DNA of 64,000 nucleotides from Pseudomonadota bacterium (GTDB lineage Bacteria > Pseudomonadota > Gammaproteobacteria > Burkholderiales > Ferrovaceae), in assembly GCA_021805445.1 (NCBI GenBank), contig JAJZFH010000045.1, forward strand, positions 20,706-84,705, in the 5' to 3' direction. The notes below the pieces were generated by a model, which saw only the letters and a program-made list of their open reading frames with translations, was not told the DNA's origin and ran no database searches. A program made the translations under genes and the position numbers. This document shows positions 8,813 to 21,267 of this stretch, in pieces. How positions within the stretch are numbered: the stretch's first letter is position 1; each line of letters begins with the position of its first letter.

Positions 8813-9655
8813 GTGCGCGGCAAACCAACGATCATAGCAATCGTTTCGCTGGTATTTTCAGGATGCTCATCGGTATCCGTACATGACCCTTTGACCATGA
8901 AGCAGAATGATCTGGCTCTGGTCTATTATTGTACGGAATCGACTGCGCAAATGAGTATATTGGATAAAACACTGACCAAAGAAATAAATAAAGGCAAGTT
9001 TGAAGAAGTCCAAAAAGCCTCGCTTGGAGTTATTGACGATTATTTGAATACGAATATAGTCAAATCACCTTACCTGGTTATCAAGAAATTGCCGTCCTGC
9101 CAAGAGGTTACGACATTGCCTCACAAGCCAAATGCGCTATACCTGTCCATTACCTTGAATGGCTATGGGACGTTAAATGAAAGGTGGAAAAAAATATTCT
9201 TTGGCTCTGTATTGATAGAGGGAATCGCACAAGGAGTCGTCGTCAGTTCTGCAACCAAAGATCCGTGGCTTGGCATCGTTGTGGCGGTGGGGGAACTTGG
9301 CCGTGAATACCTGACTTGGAGTGGCCTTGCTGTTGCAATGGAGGGGTTTGGTCAGGAGTATCTGGCCTGGAGTGGCATTGATTGGTTTGTGGGAAAAAAT
9401 TATGCTCCGGTGACTTTGGAGGGTAAGTTGGTAACGTTAACGGACCAGCAAACCATATGGAAAGATAGTTCATCCGTCACGGATAATAGTGACGAGTTAA
9501 AAAACATGAGCAAGGATGAAAAAAATAATAAGGAGGTTCAATTAAGAGCCAGTCTGCATAAAGCGGAAAAGGAACTGATTTTATCTCTTAATACCTATTT
9601 GACAAAGGAAGTTTTGAAAAACAGGTTAACGCAGTCCACTGGTCAACCCCCATAA
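8813..9655 (+). CDS. Putative lipoprotein of unknown function
   Basis: I do not recognise this 280-residue protein. A GTG start at 8813 preceded by AAGGA gives a short signal peptide (VRGKPTIIAIVSLVFSGCSS) with a lipobox-like FSGC, so it is probably a lipoprotein anchored through that cysteine. The frame is open back to 8708 but that region has no ribosome site and no plausible protein. The middle is hydrophobic and glycine-rich and contains two copies of a 12-residue motif 17 residues apart (ELGREYLTWSGL and GFGQEYLAWSGI; DNA at 9293-9328 and 9344-9379). The C-terminal part is charged and probably helical (KNMSKDEKNNKEVQLR). It sits alone between parB and the atp operon, and its AT-rich codons resemble its left-hand neighbours. 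Existence as a gene is likely; function is unknown. Confidence 0.7.
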   Translation: MRGKPTIIAIVSLVFSGCSSVSVHDPLTMKQNDLALVYYCTESTAQMSILDKTLTKEINKGKFEEVQKASLGVIDDYLNTNIVKSPYLVIKKLPSCQEVTTLPHKPNALYLSITLNGYGTLNERWKKIFFGSVLIEGIAQGVVVSSATKDPWLGIVVAVGELGREYLTWSGLAVAMEGFGQEYLAWSGIDWFVGKNYAPVTLEGKLVTLTDQQTIWKDSSSVTDNSDELKNMSKDEKNNKEVQLRASLHKAEKELILSLNTYLTKEVLKNRLTQSTGQPP

Positions 9656-9711
9656 ATTTATAGCGATTTAAAAAATTTGATTCAATAGCCATAAGGTCCA
9701 GAACAGAGACA

Positions 9712-9741
9712 TTGACTCTGGTCAAAGAGTTCCTTTATAAT
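9712..9741 (+). promoter_or_regulatory. Promoter of the atp operon
   Basis: TTGACT (9712-9717, 5 of 6) and TATAAT (9736-9741, perfect) are spaced 18 bp. This is among the best sigma70-like promoters in the window. Predicted initiation near 9748 leaves only about 6-8 nt before the atpI ATG at 9755, so atpI would be translated from an essentially leaderless mRNA, or less efficiently than the structural subunits. Confidence 0.75.
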
Positions 9742-9754
9742 CCCGCTGTTTGCC

Positions 9755-11245
<1,491 letters not shown>

Positions 11246-11272
11246 TTCGGACAATTCAAAGGGAGTACAGGC

Positions 11273-11743
11273 ATGAACATCAATGCCACATTATTTGGTC
11301 AGGCCATTACATTTGCCATTCTGATCTGGTTCACGATGAAGTTCGTGTGGCCGCCGGTCGTGGCAGCACTGGATGATCGGTCCAAGAAAATCGCAGAAGG
11401 CCTGGAAGCTGCCGAGCGTGGAAGACAGGATTATGCCAAGGCGGAACTTCGTTCTCAAGATGCTTTGAACGAGGCAAGGGCCAGGGCTGCAGAGATCATT
11501 GCGCTGTCAGAGAAACAGGCACAGGCCATCGTGCAACAAGCTCATGATGCAGCAGTGATCGAAGCAAATCGCGTCAAGGCGCAAGCGCAGGCAGAAGTGG
11601 AACAGGAAGTCATGCGTGCGCGGGATTCCTTGCGTGATCGAGTGGCCGACCTCGCCGTGTCAGGGGCTGAAAAAATTCTGCGTCGCGAAATCGACGCACA
11701 AGCCCATGCCGACTTGTTGACAGCCATTCAGGCTGAACTGTAA
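11273..11743 (+). CDS. atpF: ATP synthase Fo subunit b
   Basis: Subunit b forms the peripheral stalk as a dimer. The 156-residue protein has one N-terminal membrane helix (ATLFGQAITFAILIWFTMKFVWPPV) followed by a long charged, alanine-rich coiled coil (about residues 40-140) typical of the family. PPVVAALDDRSKKIAEGLEAAE is the conserved juxtamembrane segment. It sits between atpE and atpH, with gaps of 27 and 10 bp. No second b-type gene (b') is present, as in most non-photosynthetic proteobacteria. Confidence 0.96.
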   Translation: MNINATLFGQAITFAILIWFTMKFVWPPVVAALDDRSKKIAEGLEAAERGRQDYAKAELRSQDALNEARARAAEIIALSEKQAQAIVQQAHDAAVIEANRVKAQAQAEVEQEVMRARDSLRDRVADLAVSGAEKILRREIDAQAHADLLTAIQAEL

Positions 11744-11753
11744 GGGAAGGGCC

Positions 11754-12290
11754 ATGGCTGAAATTACCACCATCGCACGACCCTACGCTGAAGCCTTGTT
11801 CCGTCGCGCCCAGGAAACCGGTCAGGCCGCCCAATGGAGCGAGCATCTGGCCTGGTTAGCCACGCTGGTCGAAAATGAACAGTTTGCCGGGGTGATCAGT
11901 GATCCGCGTCTGACTCGAGTGCAGTTGGTATCTTTCATTCTTGGTCTGAGCAAGACGCCGTTGGACAGTGAAGCTCAAAATCTGGTGGCTGCCTTGGCTG
12001 AAAACCATCGATTGAGGGCATTACCTGCCATTGCACGGCAATATGAAGAGTTGCGCCATGAGCATGAAGGGATACTGGATGCACAGGTTGCTTCTGCCTA
12101 TCCGCTGAATGAAGAACAGGTACGGCACCTGATGGACCACCTTGAGAGACGCCTTGGCAAACAGGTCAGAGTTCATGTGGTCGTAGATTCTGCTCTTTTG
12201 GGAGGAATCTCTATCACCATAGGTGATCGCGTGATCGATGGTTCGGTGCGCGCCCGTTTGGAACAGATGGCGGTAGCCCTAAAACATTAA
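11754..12290 (+). CDS. atpH: ATP synthase F1 subunit delta
   Basis: Delta links the peripheral stalk (b2) to the top of the alpha3beta3 head. The 178-residue protein starts [20 protein letters not shown], the classic N-terminal helix that binds alpha, and has the C-terminal conserved segment [25 protein letters not shown]. Length and order are normal. A compact hairpin (12302-12317) lies in the 49-bp gap before atpA. Confidence 0.95.
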   Translation: MAEITTIARPYAEALFRRAQETGQAAQWSEHLAWLATLVENEQFAGVISDPRLTRVQLVSFILGLSKTPLDSEAQNLVAALAENHRLRALPAIARQYEELRHEHEGILDAQVASAYPLNEEQVRHLMDHLERRLGKQVRVHVVVDSALLGGISITIGDRVIDGSVRARLEQMAVALKH

Positions 12291-12301
12291 GTTAAGAAGG
12301 G

Positions 12302-12317
12302 TGCCGCAGGTGCGGCA
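12302..12317 (+). other. Hairpin in the atpH/atpA gap
   Basis: TGCCGCA (12302-12308) and TGCGGCA (12311-12317) are a perfect 7-bp inverted repeat, which would fold as a GC-rich stem with a small loop just upstream of the atpA ribosome site (AGGAG, 12326-12330). It may be an mRNA processing or stability element that tunes alpha synthesis relative to delta. No T run follows. Confidence 0.45.
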
Positions 12318-12339
12318 TTCCCATCAGGAGATCGAGAGC

Positions 12340-13881
12340 ATGCAGTTGAATCCATCCGAAATCAGCGAATTGATCAAGGCGAAGATCCAGAATCTTCCCA
12401 TCACTGCCGAAGCCCATACACAGGGAACGGTCGTATCCGTCACAGACGGAATCGTACGGATCCATGGTCTGAATGATGTGATGCAGGGCGAAATGTTGGC
12501 CTTCCCGCAAAATACCTATGGTCTTGCCCTGAACCTGGAGCGAGATTCTGTGGGGGCGGTGATTCTGGGAGAGTACGCGCACATCAGCGAAGGAGATACC
12601 GTCACCTGTACTGGCCGCATTCTCGAAGTTCCGGTTGGCCCCGAGTTGATTGGTCGGGTGGTGGATGCCCTGGGTAAGCCGATCGATGGAAAAGGGGCGA
12701 TTGACGCCAAAGCTTCTTCTCCCATTGAAAAAATCGCACCCGGCGTGATCGAGCGACAATCGGTGACGCAACCTGTACAAACCGGACTGAAATCCATCGA
12801 TTCCATGGTACCCGTGGGCCGTGGACAACGGGAATTGATCATTGGCGATCGGCAAACCGGAAAAACAGCCGTTGCCATCGACACCATCATCAATCAAAAA
12901 GGTCAGAACATGACCTGTATTTATGTGGCGATAGGACAGAAAGCCTCGTCGGTCGTCAATGTGGTGCGTAAACTCGAAGAGCACGGTGCGATGGCATACA
13001 CCATCGTGGTGGCTGCGACGGCGGCAGAGTCGGCGGCCATGCAGTTCATAGCCCCCTATTCCGGATGTTCCATGGGTGAATATTTTCGTGATCGCGGTGA
13101 AGATGCGCTGATCATTTATGATGATCTGACCAAACAAGCCTGGGCCTATCGTCAAATCTCCCTGTTGTTGCGTCGTCCGCCAGGTCGTGAAGCCTACCCA
13201 GGAGATGTTTTTTATCTTCACTCTCGACTGCTGGAACGAGCCGCACGGGTCAATCCGGACTATGTGGAACGGTTGACCAAGGGCGAGGTCAAGGGCAAGA
13301 CGGGATCATTGACTGCCCTGCCGATCATTGAAACCCAGGCCGGGGATGTGACTGCGTTCGTGCCTACCAATGTGATCTCCATTACCGATGGTCAGATCTT
13401 TCTGGAAACGGATTTGTTCAATGCCGGGATTCGCCCCGCTATCAATGCCGGGATTTCCGTGTCTCGGGTCGGTGGTGCGGCACAAACCAAGGTGATCAAA
13501 AAGTTGGGTGGCGGGATTCGTCTGGCATTGGCGCAGTATCGTGAACTCGCCGCATTCGCCCAGTTTGCTTCTGATCTGGATGATACGACCCGCAAGCAAC
13601 TCGAGCGGGGACGCATGGTGACGGAATTGATGAAACAGGCACAATATGCAACCTTGTCTGTGGCTGAAATGGCCGTAACCTTGCACACGGTCAATAAAGG
13701 ACATTTTGATACGATTGAAGTCAAACGCGCTCTGGCTTTCGAATCCAGTTTGCTCGCTTTCCTGAAAAGCAAGTATCCTGCCATCATTGAAAAGATAGCA
13801 GCGACCAACGACCTCGACAAAGATACCGAGCAGGCCCTGGAAGCAGCGATCGAAGATTTCAAGAAAACCGGCGTGTATTGA
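12340..13881 (+). CDS. atpA: ATP synthase F1 subunit alpha
   Basis: Alpha carries the non-catalytic nucleotide sites of F1. The 513-residue product starts [16 protein letters not shown] and has Walker [10 protein letters not shown], the segment [20 protein letters not shown] (Walker B region), [20 protein letters not shown], and the family signature [13 protein letters not shown] carrying the arginine that reaches the catalytic site. The ATG at 12340 follows AGGAG (12326-12330); the frame is open to 12301 but upstream residues are not conserved. Normal length for the family. Confidence 0.97.
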   Translation: MQLNPSEISELIKAKIQNLPITAEAHTQGTVVSVTDGIVRIHGLNDVMQGEMLAFPQNTYGLALNLERDSVGAVILGEYAHISEGDTVTCTGRILEVPVGPELIGRVVDALGKPIDGKGAIDAKASSPIEKIAPGVIERQSVTQPVQTGLKSIDSMVPVGRGQRELIIGDRQTGKTAVAIDTIINQKGQNMTCIYVAIGQKASSVVNVVRKLEEHGAMAYTIVVAATAAESAAMQFIAPYSGCSMGEYFRDRGEDALIIYDDLTKQAWAYRQISLLLRRPPGREAYPGDVFYLHSRLLERAARVNPDYVERLTKGEVKGKTGSLTALPIIETQAGDVTAFVPTNVISITDGQIFLETDLFNAGIRPAINAGISVSRVGGAAQTKVIKKLGGGIRLALAQYRELAAFAQFASDLDDTTRKQLERGRMVTELMKQAQYATLSVAEMAVTLHTVNKGHFDTIEVKRALAFESSLLAFLKSKYPAIIEKIAATNDLDKDTEQALEAAIEDFKKTGVY

Positions 13882-13903
13882 GCGGGACGAGGAGCACTGA
13901 ATC

Positions 13904-14779
13904 ATGGCGGGATCAAAGGAAATCCGGATAAAGATCAAAAGCGTACAAAATACGCGCAAGATCACCAAGGCCATGGAAATGGTGGCTGCCAGCAAAATGC
14001 GCAAAGCACAGGAGCGCATGCGGGCGGCTCGTCCTTATGGTGAAAAAATCCGTAAGGTGGCTTCCCATCTGGCACAGGCCCATGCCGAATACAAACATCC
14101 CTTTCTGGTGACCCGGGAAAATATTCAAAACGTGGGCGTTGTACTGGTGACCTCCGACAAGGGGCTCTGCGGTGGTCTGAATTCCAATCTTTTTCGCCAC
14201 CTGATCAATTCCATGAAACAGTGGGAACAGCAAGGCGCAAAAATTCGTGCTGCTGCCCTGGGTAACAAGGGGTTGGGTTTCCTGAACCGGATTTCCGTTC
14301 CGGTCGTTTCCCACGCGGTTCAGTTGGGGGACAAGCCTCACCTGGAAAGATTGATCGGACCCCTCAAAGTACTGCTGGATCAATATATGGTGGGCGAGGT
14401 GGATGCGGTCTATCTGGCCTACAATCGCTTCGTCAATACCATGAAACAACAGACCATCGTGGAAAGGATTCTACCCCTGCCGCAGGAAAAGATTGGCGAT
14501 GAAACCCGTCAGGAGGCGGCAGCCTGGGACTATCTCTATGAACCCGATCCACAGGCAGTGATCGATGAATTGCTCATGCGCTATGTAGAAGCATTGGTCT
14601 ATCAAGCAGTGGCCGAGAATATTGCCTCCGAGCAAAGTGCCCGGATGGTGGCCATGAAGGCGGCTTCTGATAATGCGGGCACGGTCATCAGTGAATTGCA
14701 ATTGATTTATAACAAGTCCCGTCAGGCCGCCATTACCAAGGAACTGTCGGAAATCGTCGGTGGCGCGGCTGCCGTTTGA
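13904..14779 (+). CDS. atpG: ATP synthase F1 subunit gamma
   Basis: Gamma is the central rotary shaft. The 291-residue protein has the two conserved coiled-coil ends: N-terminal [20 protein letters not shown] and C-terminal [20 protein letters not shown] followed by [14 protein letters not shown]. The central Rossmann-like segment includes [19 protein letters not shown]. Placement between alpha and beta and the length match proteobacterial gamma. Confidence 0.97.
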   Translation: MAGSKEIRIKIKSVQNTRKITKAMEMVAASKMRKAQERMRAARPYGEKIRKVASHLAQAHAEYKHPFLVTRENIQNVGVVLVTSDKGLCGGLNSNLFRHLINSMKQWEQQGAKIRAAALGNKGLGFLNRISVPVVSHAVQLGDKPHLERLIGPLKVLLDQYMVGEVDAVYLAYNRFVNTMKQQTIVERILPLPQEKIGDETRQEAAAWDYLYEPDPQAVIDELLMRYVEALVYQAVAENIASEQSARMVAMKAASDNAGTVISELQLIYNKSRQAAITKELSEIVGGAAAV

Positions 14780-14808
14780 CCCTATCAATTAATAGTACTC
14801 ACCATTAG

Positions 14809-16197
<1,389 letters not shown>

Positions 16198-16209
16198 GGG
16201 GAAATCATC

Positions 16210-16635
16210 ATGGCCAATGTCATCCATGTGGATGTCGTCAGCGCAGAAGCTGAATTATTCTCCGGGGATGCAGAGTTTGTGGTGCTTCCTGGAGAAGGCG
16301 GGGAGTTGGGAATCTACCCGCGTCATACGCCATTGATTACTCGCATCAAACCCGGGACGGTCCGGGTCCGGGGGGTGGGAAGGAGTGAGGATGAAATCAT
16401 TTTCGTGGCCGGCGGTATTCTGGAAGTACAACCGGACGGTGTGACGGTGTTGGCTGACACCGCCATTCGTGCCCATGATCTGGATGAAGCCAAGGCTTTG
16501 GAAGCGAAACGAAATGCAGAAGAAGCCTTGCAAAACAAGTCCAGTGATGTGGATTATGCCCGTGCCTCTGCCGAGTTGGCCACCGCCGTTGCGCAATTGG
16601 CGACCATTCAACGCATACGCAGGGATCATCACTGA
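16210..16635 (+). CDS. atpC: ATP synthase F1 subunit epsilon
   Basis: Epsilon contacts the c-ring and can inhibit ATP hydrolysis. The 141-residue product has the N-terminal beta-sandwich ([37 protein letters not shown], with the conserved G-x-L-G-I-x-P-x-H pattern) and two C-terminal helices ([18 protein letters not shown] and the final alanine-rich helix). The last gene of the atp operon proper; its stop codon TGA at 16633 overlaps the proposed CTG start of glmU. Confidence 0.96.
   Translation: MANVIHVDVVSAEAELFSGDAEFVVLPGEGGELGIYPRHTPLITRIKPGTVRVRGVGRSEDEIIFVAGGILEVQPDGVTVLADTAIRAHDLDEAKALEAKRNAEEALQNKSSDVDYARASAELATAVAQLATIQRIRRDHH
16621..16634 (+). promoter_or_regulatory. Ribosome site and probable CTG start of glmU
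   Basis: AGGGA (16621-16625) lies 6 nt before CTG (16632-16634), which overlaps the atpC stop as CTGA. No ATG, GTG or TTG in the glmU frame lies upstream of the essential nucleotide-binding motif, so a rare CTG start coupled to termination of atpC is the simplest reading. Confidence 0.6.
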
Positions 16636-18008
16636 ACGCCCCACGCATCACTCCGCTTTATATCGTTGTCCTGGCGGCAGGCCAGGGCAAGCGGATGAAT
16701 TCCGCTTTGCCCAAGGTTCTGCAGCCACTCGCTGCAAAGCCTTTACTGGCCCATGTGCTTCAAACTGCCCAGGTGCTCGACCCCGATAAAGTCATCGTTA
16801 TCTATGGACACGGGGGAGAGACCGTACGGGCATCTTTTGAAGGGTGGGACTTGACCTGGGTTTATCAGGCAGAACAAAAAGGCACCGGCCATGCCCTTGT
16901 TCAAGCCTTGCCCCATCTGCCTGCCCAGGGCGTCGTCCTGGTCTTGTACGGTGATGTTCCGCTGCTTCAACCTCATACACTCGAACAACTGATTCAACCA
17001 GCGCATGATGCACTGGTTCTTCTGACCCAACATATCCCTGAGCCTGGGGGATATGGGCGAATTTTGAGGGATGATCGACAGCAGGTGATTGGCATCCGGG
17101 AAGAAAAGGATGCTTCGACCCAGGAAAAACAGATTCATGAAGTCAATACCGGCATCATGGCCATGCCCCTCGAGCACGTTTCCCACTGGCTGGAACGATT
17201 GACGTGCGCCAATGCACAGGGTGAATACTACCTGACGGATATTGTCGCCAGTGCGGTGACAGACGGGGTGATTGTCCATACGGCTCAGCCCACCTATGAC
17301 TGGGAAGCATTGGGTATCAATGACAAGCGCCAACTTGCTCGCCTCGAGGGCATCTGGCAGCGACATCAGGCTGAAGCCCTTCTCAACAGCGGGGTGACCA
17401 TTGCCGATCCTGACCGTTTGACTGTGCGGGGCACGGTGACCTGTGGTCGAGACGTCATGCTCGATGTGGGGGTCATCCTGGAAGGGAACGTCATTCTGGA
17501 GGAGGGGGTCACCATCGGACCCTATTGTGTCCTCAAGAATTGCAGAATCGGGACGAGGACGGTGGTGCAAGCCTATACCCATGTCGAGGGCGCCCAGTTG
17601 GGTGCAGGTAACCGCGTGGGCCCGTATGCGCGTATTCGTCCTGGAACGATCACGCAACAGGCAGTCCATCTGGGCAATTTTGTAGAAGTCAAGAATTGCA
17701 CCATTGATCAGGCTTCCAAAGCCAATCATCTGACGTATCTGGGAGATAGTTCCATCGGCGCGCGAGTCAACGTCGGGGCAGGGACGATCACCTGTAATTA
17801 TGATGGAGTCAACAAACATCGTACCCAGATTGGCGATGATGTATTCATCGGATCGGATACCCAACTCGTGGCACCCGTCACGGTGGAGGCCGGCGCCACC
17901 ATCGGCGCCGGGTCCACGATCGTCAGGACTGCCCCAGCCGACCAACTGACGCTGTCGCGCAGCAGGCAAATGACGGTTCCTCACTGGAAACGCCCGCTCA
18001 AAAAGTAA
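16632..18008 (+). CDS. glmU: Bifunctional N-acetylglucosamine-1-phosphate uridyltransferase / glucosamine-1-phosphate acetyltransferase
   Basis: GlmU makes UDP-GlcNAc, the precursor of peptidoglycan and lipid A, in two steps. The N-terminal pyrophosphorylase domain shows [20 protein letters not shown] and VLYGDVPLL; the C-terminal left-handed beta-helix (from about residue 250) has hexapeptide repeats ([25 protein letters not shown]) and the acetyl-transfer region. The first ATG (16695) falls in the middle of the Rossmann motif, after GQGKR, so translation must begin upstream. The CTG at 16632 gives 458 residues, matching the usual length of about 456. Coupling of glmU to the atp operon is common in proteobacteria. 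The product is certain; the start codon is inferred. Confidence 0.94.
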   Translation: MNAPRITPLYIVVLAAGQGKRMNSALPKVLQPLAAKPLLAHVLQTAQVLDPDKVIVIYGHGGETVRASFEGWDLTWVYQAEQKGTGHALVQALPHLPAQGVVLVLYGDVPLLQPHTLEQLIQPAHDALVLLTQHIPEPGGYGRILRDDRQQVIGIREEKDASTQEKQIHEVNTGIMAMPLEHVSHWLERLTCANAQGEYYLTDIVASAVTDGVIVHTAQPTYDWEALGINDKRQLARLEGIWQRHQAEALLNSGVTIADPDRLTVRGTVTCGRDVMLDVGVILEGNVILEEGVTIGPYCVLKNCRIGTRTVVQAYTHVEGAQLGAGNRVGPYARIRPGTITQQAVHLGNFVEVKNCTIDQASKANHLTYLGDSSIGARVNVGAGTITCNYDGVNKHRTQIGDDVFIGSDTQLVAPVTVEAGATIGAGSTIVRTAPADQLTLSRSRQMTVPHWKRPLKK

Positions 18009-18046
18009 ACCGTGCAACGTGGAACGACACGCCGAATAGGGTGTGC

Positions 18047-18697
18047 TCAGCGATGTTTTTTGAGGGTGAGTTCCCGGGTAATCAATTCATTCAATACCGT
18101 GAAAAGCGCCGCATTACTGCCGGCCTGAGAGGGCGAAGTGGCATACATGCCATCGACGATAAGGGTGGGCACGCCGTCCACGCCATAACTCATGGCCTGC
18201 TGATCGCCTTGCTGCACCTTGGACTGAATGGCAAAGGAGCGGTAGAGCGCAATGAATTGATTGCGATCGACCCCCTGTTTCTGGACCCAATCGAAAAGGT
18301 CGTCTTCAGAGAACAGGTTGACCTGTTGCTCGTGCAGGGCAGTAAATACCTTTTCCTGCAGGCGATTGGCCTCATGAAGGGCTTCCAGAGCATAGTAGGC
18401 ACGAGCCAGTACGGACCACTGTGAATGTCCAAAGGTCACGGGAACACGACGGTAGATGACGCCAGCCGGGAGTTTGCGTGACCAAGGTTCGAGCAGGGGC
18501 GCTAGATGGGCGCAGTGAGGACAGGCATAGGAGAAAAATTCCAACACCTCTACAGAGGATCCGGGCAAGGGCGCTTGGGCAACGATTTGGTAATCCTGTC
18601 CCGCAGTGGCGGCTTGAAGTTTGTCCGCCATGGAACCGGCCCATAGGAGGGCACCAGTGCAAGCCAGAAAACGACGACGGGAATGAGGCAAGAGCAT
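18047..18697 (-). CDS. dsbA: Thiol:disulfide interchange protein DsbA
   Basis: DsbA introduces disulfides into exported proteins and is reoxidised by DsbB. The 216-residue product has the thioredoxin-fold active site CPHC (Cys59-Cys62) in FFSYACPHCAHLAPLLEPW and the cis-proline loop GVPTLIVDG. The helical insertion lies between (about residues 85-160). The signal peptide starts MLLPHSRRRFLACTGALLW, whose SRRRFL matches the twin-arginine motif, unusual for a DsbA, which normally goes through SRP/Sec. It ends a minus-strand series rubredoxin-argS-SPOR-dsbA and converges on glmU with a 38-bp gap. Confidence 0.93.
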   Translation of the reverse strand: MLLPHSRRRFLACTGALLWAGSMADKLQAATAGQDYQIVAQAPLPGSSVEVLEFFSYACPHCAHLAPLLEPWSRKLPAGVIYRRVPVTFGHSQWSVLARAYYALEALHEANRLQEKVFTALHEQQVNLFSEDDLFDWVQKQGVDRNQFIALYRSFAIQSKVQQGDQQAMSYGVDGVPTLIVDGMYATSPSQAGSNAALFTVLNELITRELTLKKHR

Positions 18698-18721
18698 GAG
18701 AAGAAACTCCTGTAGAGAATG

Positions 18722-19405
18722 CTAATGAGGGATCAGAGAACTGTGACTGGTGGTGGTTTCGCGCAAGACTTGGGCTGGCACTCCATTATCCTTGAGGGAT
18801 TTGACCAGGGTACGGACCTCTTCCACGGAAGAAAATGGGCCGATTCTCACACGATAGTAAAGGGGTTTTCCCTCGACCTGACCCGGTACGACCGTGCTGT
18901 CTATGCCCAACAAGGCCAAGGTGGCACGCTGACTTTCTGCTTCGGAGGATTGACCAAAGGCGCCGGTTTGCACAAAGTAGCGAACCGTTACCGGATGTTG
19001 CAATTCATCGCTTAAAGGCGAGGGGATGGAAGTGGCGGGGGTAGAAAGGCCGGACGTTGGAGCGTTTTCTCCCGTATCGGGGGGGATACTCTCTGTGGCT
19101 GGAGTAGGCGTGGACGCGGTGGGCGCTGATGAAACAGGGATGGCTGGCGCACCTGCTTCACTCCCTCCGGTCACTTGGGAAGGAGCCAGAATTCCTCGTT
19201 TGGTGAGATCAGATCCGGTAAGTTTCTCGGGTGTGGCGGAAGGATGCGGGGGGGTACTACGAGAAGTGATCGGCGAAGAGAGGTGGCTGATGTACAGGGC
19301 CACTCCCGCTGCCAGCAGAACACCGCCCGCCAGTCCTACCATGCTCCCGATAAAAAAAGCACTGCCTGGGGTTTTTTCGGGTTTCTTGTCAGATTTCTCA
19401 GCCAC
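18722..19405 (-). CDS. SPOR-domain membrane protein
   Basis: The 227-residue protein has a short cytoplasmic N-terminus, one membrane helix (about residues 17-41, IGSMVGLAGGVLLAAGVALYI), a long Pro/Thr/Ser-rich periplasmic linker, and a C-terminal SPOR domain (about 145-220; YFVQTGAFGQSSEAE and YRVRIGPFSSVEE). SPOR domains bind denuded peptidoglycan glycan strands at the division septum. Similar proteins are commonly encoded beside argS in betaproteobacteria, often called FtsN-like. It lacks anything that proves FtsN function, so I leave the symbol blank. Confidence 0.9.
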   Translation of the reverse strand: MAEKSDKKPEKTPGSAFFIGSMVGLAGGVLLAAGVALYISHLSSPITSRSTPPHPSATPEKLTGSDLTKRGILAPSQVTGGSEAGAPAIPVSSAPTASTPTPATESIPPDTGENAPTSGLSTPATSIPSPLSDELQHPVTVRYFVQTGAFGQSSEAESQRATLALLGIDSTVVPGQVEGKPLYYRVRIGPFSSVEEVRTLVKSLKDNGVPAQVLRETTTSHSSLIPH

Positions 19406-19479
19406 AAGTCACTCCAAATGGGGATTCCTGCCTGAGAGGATGATAGCAGAATCCATGCAATGAAAAGCGGGACTTCATT

Positions 19480-21264
19480 TTACATTCGATCTGGAGCAGA
19501 GACGCCCAACAGGCCCAAACCATCCCGCACCACGATCCCGATGGCGCTCAGCAAGGCCATGCGCGCATGTACCTGAATGGGCTCACCTTCCAGAAAAGGG
19601 ACCTGATTGTAGTAGGCATGAAACTCGGCAGAAAGATCACGTAAATAAAATGCGACGAGATGGGGGGCAAAGTCGCTGGCGGCCTGTTCCAGAAGTGCAG
19701 GATAAGCGTACAAAATTTGCAAAATGCGTGTTTCTTCTTCATGAATCAAAGAGTTCAGCACGCTGCTTTCCAGTACGACCGGATCCCCGCCCCAGCGTTC
19801 CAGAACCCTCTGGATACGGGCATGGGCATATTGAATGTAATACACCGGGTTATCCTGAGACTGGGAAGTCGCCAGATCCAGATCGAAATCCAGGTGCTGG
19901 TCTGATTTGCGCAAAATGTAAAATAAACGGGCAGCATCCCGGCCTACCTCGGTACGCAATTCACGCAACGTGATGAATTGCCCCTTTCGGGTAGACATTT
20001 GAACTTTTTCGCCCTGACGGAACAGGCTGACGAATTGAACCAGGGGTACAGAGAGGCGCGAGTCATCGTAACCCAGTGCGCTCAGGGCCGCCCGGACCCG
20101 AGGAATGTAACCGTGATGGTCGGCACCCCAGATGTCCACGATGAGATCAAACCCCCGTTCGAATTTACCCACATGGTAGGCAATATCAGAAGCAAAGTAA
20201 GTGTAGAGTCCATTTTCCCGTTGGACGACTCGATCTTTTTCATCGCCAAAGGCCGAAGAGCGAAACCAGCGTGCACCCTTGTCGGTATAGAGGTGTCCGG
20301 CATTTTCCAGACGGGACACGATGAGGGCTACGGCACCCGAATCAAAGAGAGATTGCTCGGAGAACCAGTCATCGAAGACGACCCCAAACTCTTCGAGATC
20401 CTGACGACAATCGGCCAGTTGTTCGGTCAGTACGAAATGGTGCAGCGTCAGGTAAGTTGGCCCCAGAATTTCCTTCGCCGCAGCAATCAGGGCATCCATG
20501 TGGTGCTCTTCTTCCTCGGGCGGAATGACGATCAGGTCGCCGGTATGGGGGAGCCCCAAGGTCGACAAGAGAGGTTCTTCGCTGACGACCAGGCCGGAAA
20601 ATCGTTGTATGGCCTCCTGTGCCATGATCTCCACATAGTCGCCCTGATATCCGTTATTGGGAAAGGACAGGGATTTTAGTTTATTGGATTGCTGGAGCGC
20701 TCGTAACCAGGTGGAGACCGTCAGGATGTCCATTTGACGGCCGGCATCGTTGACGTAGTATTCCCTCTGCACCTGGTAACCCACCTTGCACAACAGATTG
20801 GCAACCGAGGCGCCATAGGCGGCCCCACGGCCGTGACCAACATGGAGGGGGCCGGTCGGGTTGCTGGAAACGAATTCCACCTGTACGCGTTGTCCTGATC
20901 CCTTTTGAGAGGAGCCAAAAAGGTGGCCGCGATGCAGAATCTCGTGCACGATTTCCTGACGCGCCTGTGCCGTCAAAAAAATATTGATGAAGCCGGGTCC
21001 CGCCAGTTCTACCCGTTCGATGAGTGCGGAAGGAGGCAGCGCCGCGATCAGTTGAGCCGCGATTTCCCGAGGGGGCTGGCGCAACCCTTTGGCAAGTTGC
21101 AGGGCGATGGGGGAAGCAAAATCTCCATGCATGCTCTGGCGGGGTCGCTCCAGAACCGGGTGGAGCGTGGGAGCGGAGGAAATTTTCCGGATCGCAGCGG
21201 TGAGGAGGGCACAGAGACGGGTTTCAAGGGACTCTTCGGGAGTCGTTACGGAACGGGAGGACAT
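19480..21264 (-). CDS. argS: Arginyl-tRNA synthetase
   Basis: This class I synthetase charges tRNA-Arg. The 594-residue product has an N-terminal Add1-type domain, the HIGH-equivalent PTGPLHVGHGRGAAYG, the family-conserved EYYVNDAGRQ, and a KMSKS-equivalent reading VQMSTRKGQF. The C-terminal anticodon-binding domain ends ...YNQVPFLEGEP and ARMALLSAIGIVVRDGLGLLG, typical of ArgS. The start ATG at 21264 lies only 3 bp after the rubredoxin stop, and the gene is followed by the SPOR protein after 74 bp. Confidence 0.96.
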   Translation of the reverse strand: MSSRSVTTPEESLETRLCALLTAAIRKISSAPTLHPVLERPRQSMHGDFASPIALQLAKGLRQPPREIAAQLIAALPPSALIERVELAGPGFINIFLTAQARQEIVHEILHRGHLFGSSQKGSGQRVQVEFVSSNPTGPLHVGHGRGAAYGASVANLLCKVGYQVQREYYVNDAGRQMDILTVSTWLRALQQSNKLKSLSFPNNGYQGDYVEIMAQEAIQRFSGLVVSEEPLLSTLGLPHTGDLIVIPPEEEEHHMDALIAAAKEILGPTYLTLHHFVLTEQLADCRQDLEEFGVVFDDWFSEQSLFDSGAVALIVSRLENAGHLYTDKGARWFRSSAFGDEKDRVVQRENGLYTYFASDIAYHVGKFERGFDLIVDIWGADHHGYIPRVRAALSALGYDDSRLSVPLVQFVSLFRQGEKVQMSTRKGQFITLRELRTEVGRDAARLFYILRKSDQHLDFDLDLATSQSQDNPVYYIQYAHARIQRVLERWGGDPVVLESSVLNSLIHEEETRILQILYAYPALLEQAASDFAPHLVAFYLRDLSAEFHAYYNQVPFLEGEPIQVHARMALLSAIGIVVRDGLGLLGVSAPDRM

Positions 21265-21267
21265 GAC

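Noticed and set aside
16743..18017. Long open frame (424 codons) antisense to glmU
   Set aside because: It mirrors glmU in composition, shows no family motif or ribosome site, and glmU is certain.
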